Assembly: GCA_026120185.1 (NCBI GenBank)
Contig: JANUWF010001113.1
Coordinates: 62,001 to 126,000, forward strand
Direction: 5' to 3'
Source of the DNA: Voacanga thouarsii
Taxonomy: Eukaryota > Streptophyta > Magnoliopsida > Gentianales > Apocynaceae
Length of the DNA: 64,000 nucleotides
In this document: piece by piece, positions 58,441 to 64,000 of the stretch
Layout: each line of letters begins with the position of its first letter
Numbering within the stretch: the first letter of the stretch is position 1
Translations under genes and position numbers: made by a program
Notes under the pieces: generated by a model
Database searches by the model: none
What the model was told of the DNA's origin: nothing
What the model saw: the letters and a program-made list of their open reading frames with translations, nothing else

Positions 58441-58860
58441 AGGTCGCTAGTATAGCTTGAATTTATTAGTGAAATTCACTAAATGTTGAACCATTACTTG
58501 TTGCTACCTAGTGATTATGTTGTAGTTATCTTAAATCATCTTGGTACATAACTAGACATCCTTGTTTCTTTGTAAGGTGGAGCTTATTTATCTTTAAAAA
58601 CTTGTTTGAAGCTTTCTTACCCTTTAGTCCATACCAAGAGTTTACTTGAATTTCTAAAAAACCCTAGTTGATTGTCTTTGAGAAGTTTAGCTTGACTTGT
58701 GAAGTTGGACTAACTCCTAAGCGCTGGGGAGATTTTTGGGTAGAGAAATTAAGGAATTGGGTGAAAGAAAAAGGTAAAAGGGTAAGCTCATTTTAATAAA
58801 AGCTAAAAGGAGTACTAATATGAGAGAAGAGTGTTAAATACTAAAGGAGTAAAGTGAAGA
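58441..58860. other. Junction region after truncated chromo-M
   Basis: Non-coding, no LTR terminus. Either E0 internal DNA or debris from the event that truncated chromo-M. Confidence 0.35.
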
Positions 58861-59880
58861 ACTTTTTTGTGTTTTTACTAAAATTTTGCAAGTACATCAT
58901 TTAAAAGCATTCACAATGGTAGTTTGGTTGAAAATGGAGATAGTGATTATTATGAAGAGAAATATGCAAGTAGAAGTAGCTACATGGAAGATGATGAGTA
59001 TGGAGAGCATGAGCAAGAATATGAGGTAGAATATGAGAGTTTGAGATATTGCAGTGAAAGTGATGAAAGGCCCAGCAATACTGAAAGGGAGTGTAGTGCA
59101 TATGAGGAAAATTTTCGGGGGTATGGAAAAGGAGATTAGGATTATGAAAAAGAAGAACATGGGAGTGTTAATTATTAGAATAAGGGAGTTTATGTGGGAC
59201 GAGTAAAAAAATGCCTAAAGAGATGAGTTAAAAATAAACTGAGGGGGCATGAATGTAAAATATCTCAAAGCTTTAAATACTCATCCTATGAATATCCTAA
59301 AAGTGTTAGATAAGTAGGGATGGAGGAGTAAAATACCGCAAGAAGCAAAAAGAAAGGTGCAAAGAAGGAGAAATGGTTATTGTAAAGAAAAACCTTGTGC
59401 AAGTAGCTGCACTTGAAATAGAAAATGTGAGAAAATCACTTGAAAGGATGAAAAAGCATACCTATGAGGAAAATACGGTGCAAGAAAAAAATTTAAAAAA
59501 AGAAGAAACTAGTAGAAAATAAGCATAAAGAAGAGGAGGAGGTTGATATGCAACCATTATATTCAATGTATGGAGCTACTAAGTGTACACAAACATATTG
59601 TATTTCCTAGGAGTTGAATCACATCCTTTTGGAGTGTTAGAAGAGAATGACAATGAAGATTTAGAAAGAGTTGATGATGAGCTTGATGAGGAGTCCAAAG
59701 GTATTATGCATGAAGAAACCAAGAATGTGAGAGATAACCATGAATTGGAAGAAAGTTCTCATCAACAAAATAAAGAAGGAGAATGAGGAAGTAAGGAGAG
59801 TGATCTACCACAATCATCAATAGAGAAAGTTTCAAAACCAAAAGAAGAGGGAGATAAGGAAAACGAGGTTGTGGTTGAAT
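58861..59880 (+). pseudogene. gag: E0 gag region, acidic low-complexity frames
   Basis: 58924-59139 is rich in Glu, Tyr and Ser (YYEEKYASRSSYMEDDEYGE near the start). 59583-59786 is Glu/Asp-rich. They precede the protease in plus orientation, so by position this is gag, but no capsid domain or zinc knuckle is recognisable. The minus-strand frames 58897-59160 are shadows. Confidence 0.45.
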
Positions 59881-59882
59881 AA

Positions 59883-60380
59883 GTGAGATCCATAATTAGT
59901 GTTGCTAGAAAGGACATGAATGCAATTATTGTTGAGGATAAGGATAATATACTAAGGAGTGACGTATTTTATTCAAGATATTTCATTATACAAAAGCCAT
60001 ATAGTATAATGATAGATGGGGGTAATTGCATAAATATGATAAGTACCACATTAGTGGAAAAATTTGGCTTAAAAACCATAAAATATCCTAAACTTTAAAA
60101 TCTTCAATGGTTGAATAAATGTGATGAGGTGAAAGTGAACAAGCAAGTTACAATTGCATTTGAGATGGGGGATTGAAAAAAAGAAATGACTTGTGATATG
60201 TTTCCAATGCACGCGGTATGGATTTTGTTAGGGAGACCTTTTTTGTATAATAGAAATATGGTCCACAAAGGGAATAAAAATATTTATATTTTAAAGAAGA
60301 ATGTAAATAAATTCACTCTACTACCATTATCCTTAAGTGAGGTAATGAAAGATCAAAACATAGTGAGGGAAATAGAATAG
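59883..60380 (+). pseudogene. pol: E0 aspartic protease
   Basis: 59883-60098 has IMIDGGNCINMISTTLVEKFGLKT; the IDGG is the active-site motif form used in this group of gypsy elements. After a TAA near 60096 the domain continues as 60186-60380 with PMHAVWILLGRPFLYNRNMVHKG, the flap/hydrophobic core end (ILLGRPF), and LLPLSLSEV. Order and spacing match chromovirus-like retropepsins. Nothing resembling reverse transcriptase follows. Confidence 0.8.
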
Positions 60381-60447
60381 GAGAAAAGAAAGAAAAAAGA
60401 GAAGTAAAAACAAGAGAGGAAAATAAAAACATGAGGTAAAAGGGAAT
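60381..60447 (+). other. E0 Lys/Glu-rich tract
   Basis: Purine-rich sequence after the protease, cut by the solo LTR and resuming at 61634. Such charged linkers follow the protease in relatives. Confidence 0.5.
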
Positions 60448-61633
60448 TGATGTGATATTGGGAAGTACCAAAACTTGTGAATTAAACTCAAGAACAAGAA
60501 TGCTACCAAACTCACAAATAAGAATACAAAAATGTTAGAAAATTAATGATGTTGTGATATTGTGAATCTAGTCTAACTTAAAAAAAAAACCCTAACACCT
60601 TAATCTATCAAAGATTAAAACACCAAGGATAGGAATTTGAAGGCACCTAACATAATCCTATTAAACAAACTAGGCAACCTAGCACATAAAAAATAGAGAA
60701 GAAGTTGATATTATCCCTTGAAATTTATAGACAAGATCAAATGTAGGACTAAACCTTTTGATTTAGTCTTGATGTTTATAGGAATCACCCAAATGGATCA
60801 TCCTCAAGAACTTTCCCTAGAGAGAACAAATCTAATTTCTCAAATTCTCAAAATATGAAAGTTGTGTTTAGAAAGCTATAATAGGGTATTTATAGACCCC
60901 TAATATACCCTAACTAATTAGTAAGTTAATCACAGAATTAGGTGACCTTAATACAAGTATTGAGGCCCTATTACATGCCTTAAGATAAGTAAAAACATAA
61001 TAAAAGTTGTAAAAATTAAAAGAATGAAATTAAACTAAAAACAAGAAAAATAGCAAAAATTCGGGCTGGTCCTGACTTAAGAAGGTACCAGTTCAACTGG
61101 ATCAGTCGGCACCAGCTAATTTTTGGAAATCAGCCGGTCGTCAATAGCAACAAGTCAACACAGGTTGTACTGGATGGGCCGGCACCAGTTGCCTTCTAGG
61201 CAGCAATCCCAAGCGTTGCACGGTCCTTTCTCCATCGGTTTCCTTGATGTTTCACACCCCAAATATTATTCTTGACCTTTAATATTGACTTGATTGTTTA
61301 TTTTATCTTTCAAATAGTTTTAAGTTAAGATTGTTTTCATTTAAAGCTTCCTTGCATTGCATTCCTTCATTTGCCTTTTTGCCTTTTAATCCATGATCAT
61401 TTGTTTGCTTGATTTTCCACAAGGATTGTTTCCTTCTTTGTACTCCATTTGGCCTCCCTTTCATTATCCATTCCTTCATCAATCTCTTGATCCTTAGTTT
61501 GTTGGCTTGGTTAGCTTTAAATCTTTCTTGAAACCTCTTGAAAATGGATCTCACCCAAGGAGCCATAAGTTGTGGCTTGGACTTCTCTTTGCCTTTTTTA
61601 AAGTGGCCTTCATGCCCAGGGTGATTCCTATCA
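60448..61633 (-). mobile_element. Solo LTR, Athila-type termini
   Basis: 1186 bases. Plus-strand ends TGATGTGATATT and GATTCCTATCA, so element-sense TGATAGGAATC. Flanks GGAAT (60443-60447) and AGAAT (61634-61638) agree at four of five. A minus-strand TATA box (TCTATAAATACC, 60885-60896) and a GGCGCC-type module at 61075-61200 lie inside. The frame 61303-61665 (minus) spans the LTR edge and is not a gene. Confidence 0.75.
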
Positions 61634-61933
61634 AGAATAAGATAGAAGAAAATAAGAGAAGACAAACAGGGCCAAAAGAAAAAGAAGAGCTAAAGAGAGA
61701 ATAGCCAAAGAGTGAAAAACAGAAAAGAATTACGTCTTAGGTGGTGAGAAGTGAAAAATAAGAATGTATTCAAAAGAAAAAGAATGGAGGTAAAATGAGA
61801 GGGAAAATGAAAAAAGAAAACAAAAAGGTTAGTAAGGAACAAGTTACTAACGTTTTACCTTTGCAAAAAGTTCTTATTTAATTTATAATGCACGAAATGA
61901 TTCAAAGACTAATATCCTTCAAAAAGGGAGAAA
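61634..61933 (+). other. E0 3' tail and polypurine tract
   Basis: Purine-rich sequence (agaagaaaataagagaag) continuing the charged tract, ending in AAAAAGGGAGAAA (61921-61933), a fair polypurine tract, just before the 3' LTR. No pol sequence is present between protease and LTR. Confidence 0.6.
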
Positions 61934-62872
61934 TAAAAGGAATTATCTCAGTTATCATGGCTCAACCAAAGAAGAAGGAGCTAACATACCAACAATGGAA
62001 CCTTGGAAAATCTCAAAATTTAAGGTGTTTCAAGGAGCCTTTCAAGCCAACAATATAAAAATGCCAAAGTCCAAGAAGGTAATCAAGATATGGGTGATTA
62101 AAGGAAGCCTCCAAGAAGCCAAAGATAGGCCAAAACATAAGTGGAGAGCCAAAGAAAGTCACAAGAATCAAGAAGGCTGGTATGGAGATCATGGAGCTAA
62201 AGTTGTGTAGAACAATCATTATTCATCTAGTAAAGGACAAGCACCGGCAACAACATCGTAACTACACCAGCTTGTGTAGCAAAAACATGTCAAGTTTTGC
62301 AAGTAGATTACTATTCTAGCAGAATACCAGCACCAGCTCAATATTAAAAAGCTAAGAATCTCTAATGTTTTGTTCTATTTTTGCAAGCCTTTCAATATAT
62401 ATAAAATTTTCTGTTGTAAAAGTAGGAAAAGACCATTGTATTTTGTGAGAAAAATAATAACTTCTAGAGAGTTTAGTGAGGTGATTCCTCTTAGGAGTTT
62501 TTTCCTTAATCAAGACTAAATCTTAGTGTCTAATCCTTCCATTTGATTCAAGTCTCTAAACCAATAAAGGATAATTCAACTAGTTTTATTTTGAATGATC
62601 TTAGAAGATGTATTTCTAAGGTTTTTCAAGAAAACTTTGTTGGGTGCCTAAATCTTCTATCTCTTATGTACTTAATCTTTTATAGATTATGTGTGTTAGA
62701 GTGTTGATTTGGTAGACTTACTTCAATAGATTTAGAGTTCCTAGTTTTTTGAATAACCTAGGGTTCAATTTCTTAAAAAAGTGTGCGTGTTTTCTTGTTA
62801 TTTGAAAAATAAATCTTTAATTTGAATTTCAGAAAGATCCTAGTTTTCTATGAGCTTTTGGAGCTCGCATCA
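61934..62872 (+). repeat. E0 3' LTR
   Basis: 939 bases, uninterrupted, ending GAGCTCGCATCA. TATA box near 62395-62403 (atatatataaa). It shows the intact site of the E1 insertion at 62026-62050. Frames 61995-62210 and 62013-62219 have a counterpart in the other LTR (36875-37069) and are chance. Confidence 0.87.
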
Positions 62873-63269
62873 CAAGAACACTAAGAAGACACCATCAATT
62901 TTCACCTTTTCAAAACTCTTTTAACACACTCATATTCTTTGAACACTTACAATCGAGACTTGAATTATTCGAGCTCTCAAATAATCATCAAGCAAAGTAA
63001 CAACCTATTATTTCTTATGATCAAGGCTCTAGACCATTTTCAACTCTTTTATAGTTTAACATTCAAGAACGTATTCTAATTTCCAATTCCATTTACTTCT
63101 AAATTCTTTATTTTCTCTTACTTTTCTTTTAGACCGAATTTAATAGGTCACCACTCCTTTCATTTCTTTCTTTACACCATCTTTCCTAAGATTAATCTCA
63201 ACCAAAGAGGAATTGGAGCCTTAATTATTGAACCACTCAACGTTCGAATGTAACTTGAACTACAATCCA
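62873..63269 (+). repeat. Possible continuation of chromovirus-type LTR
   Basis: Follows the E0 TSD (CAAGA). Its start (aagaacactaagaagacacc) resembles the chromo-M LTR in element sense (reverse complement around 40960-40990), consistent with being the right part of the LTR opened at 7302. The LTR end is not seen; the next LTR starts at 63270. Confidence 0.45.
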
Positions 63270-64000
63270 TGTAACACCCCGGAAACCCAAGGCCCGTTAG
63301 GGCCGGGGATGTCGCCCCGTCCAAAGGACAAGGGGTCTTTATAACTAGGTCACAAATAAAATTGCTGAAATAAATAATACTCAAAACTAAAGAGAATTTA
63401 TTACAACCCAACATACTTCAAAAGTACGTCCATGAAATTCCAAAACAAAAACCATAATTAAAATCATCCACTCTCGTCTCCCCAAAGCAATACATAAAAT
63501 AAAATAAAAAAAAAACACATTCTCTTCCAAGGTAGCTACTCACCCACAATAGGATCAACCTGAAATCATGATAAAAGGTGGTGAGACAGAAATCTCAGTA
63601 AGTCCGTGTGTGCTTTGGGTGTTTAGTGGAAACGGTTCGTGGATGCAAAGTGTGAAATCTTTATAAGAGACACATTGAGAAGCAATAAACATTAGTCAAA
63701 AGCAAGAGTGGCGGTTTGGCTCTTCTAGCCATACATAAGTAATGAAATCAACCACTCGAAAGAAAGGGATATGGGTTACCACACTTTGGGCCCCATAACC
63801 GGTCAGAATGCCTAACACGTTGTGCAGACTGAAAAAAGTAGGTGATCGGCCTACTGGGTAAGATACTCCTCCTTCTCTATACCCAAACAACCGCCGGGTG
63901 TCCATTCCAGCAAAAACACAGTCACTTGACTAAAACAAAATAAACTGCTAGCTGGACCAGCATGACTCACTGGAACTGGCATCTTATCCGGGAAGGACTC
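63270..64000 (-). repeat. Chromovirus-type LTR, partial, off right edge
   Basis: Plus-strand TGTAACACCCCGG then a block (gccccgtccaaaggacaagg, gtctttataactagg) matching 38258 and 46252. It belongs to the same group as chromo-M but a different subfamily. Layout further on (gtgtgctttggg, gagatactcctcc near 63869) keeps the same order as 38566-38910. The minus frame 63172-63414 covers its edge. Confidence 0.75.

Noticed and set aside
63172..63414. 80-codon minus frame near the right edge as a host gene exon
   Set aside because: Crosses the LTR border at 63270 and matches no protein family I know.

Overview
This window reads as heterochromatin-like, repeat-packed nuclear DNA of a flowering plant, probably a eudicot. 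It is AT-rich and full of Ty1/copia and Ty3/gypsy (Athila-like and chromovirus-like) LTR retrotransposon sequence. I found no convincing host gene. Almost every long open frame is a piece of a retrotransposon gag-pol, a microsatellite translation or an antisense shadow. Names below (E0, E1, copia-A, copia-B, Athila-2, chromo-M, family F) are labels for this window, not database names. All family calls rest on reading motifs by eye.

The main result is a deep nest of insertions, resolved from paired LTRs, primer binding sites, polypurine tracts and target-site duplications (TSDs). An old Athila gag fragment (about 6601-7301, minus) is abutted by a plus-strand chromovirus-type LTR (7302-9363, resuming about 62878-63269). 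That LTR is split by E0 (9364-62872), a small gag-protease element with no visible reverse transcriptase. The E0 5' LTR is split by E1 (9477-36887), an Athila-like element with degraded gag and an env-like ORF but no pol. Inside E1 lies copia-A (14525-33695). Its gag is split by copia-B (minus strand, 18069-28814, TSD ATTTT). The copia-B 5' LTR holds a solo LTR of the copia-A family (25946-27395, TSD TGATG). In a second branch, the E0 leader is interrupted by chromo-M (minus strand, 38258 to about 58440), whose truncated 5' LTR contains Athila-2 (46807-55893, TSD GGATG). A solo LTR (60448-61633) lies near the E0 3' end.

Left flank (1-7301): the 5' LTR, primer site and leader of another minus-strand Athila-like element (family F) whose body runs off the left edge, a probable copia LTR, a long CA/TA microsatellite, degenerate tandem repeats and a possible DNA-transposon end. 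Right flank (63270-64000): the end of another minus-strand chromovirus-type LTR running off the window.

Nothing here looks able to move alone. Athila-2 is the best preserved, with 534 uninterrupted codons of reverse transcriptase and RNase H, but gag is nearly gone, pol is split by frameshifts and a stop, and integrase has lost the segment with its second catalytic Asp. The copia proteases and zinc knuckles are broken at key residues by changes that fit C-to-T or G-to-A mutation. The least ordinary observations are a GC-rich GGCGCC-type module shared by unrelated copia and gypsy elements, tRNA-like boxes inside chromovirus LTRs, a duplication that carries copia-A LTR plus about 650 bp of non-LTR flank, and a palindromic short-repeat array at 2395-2595.
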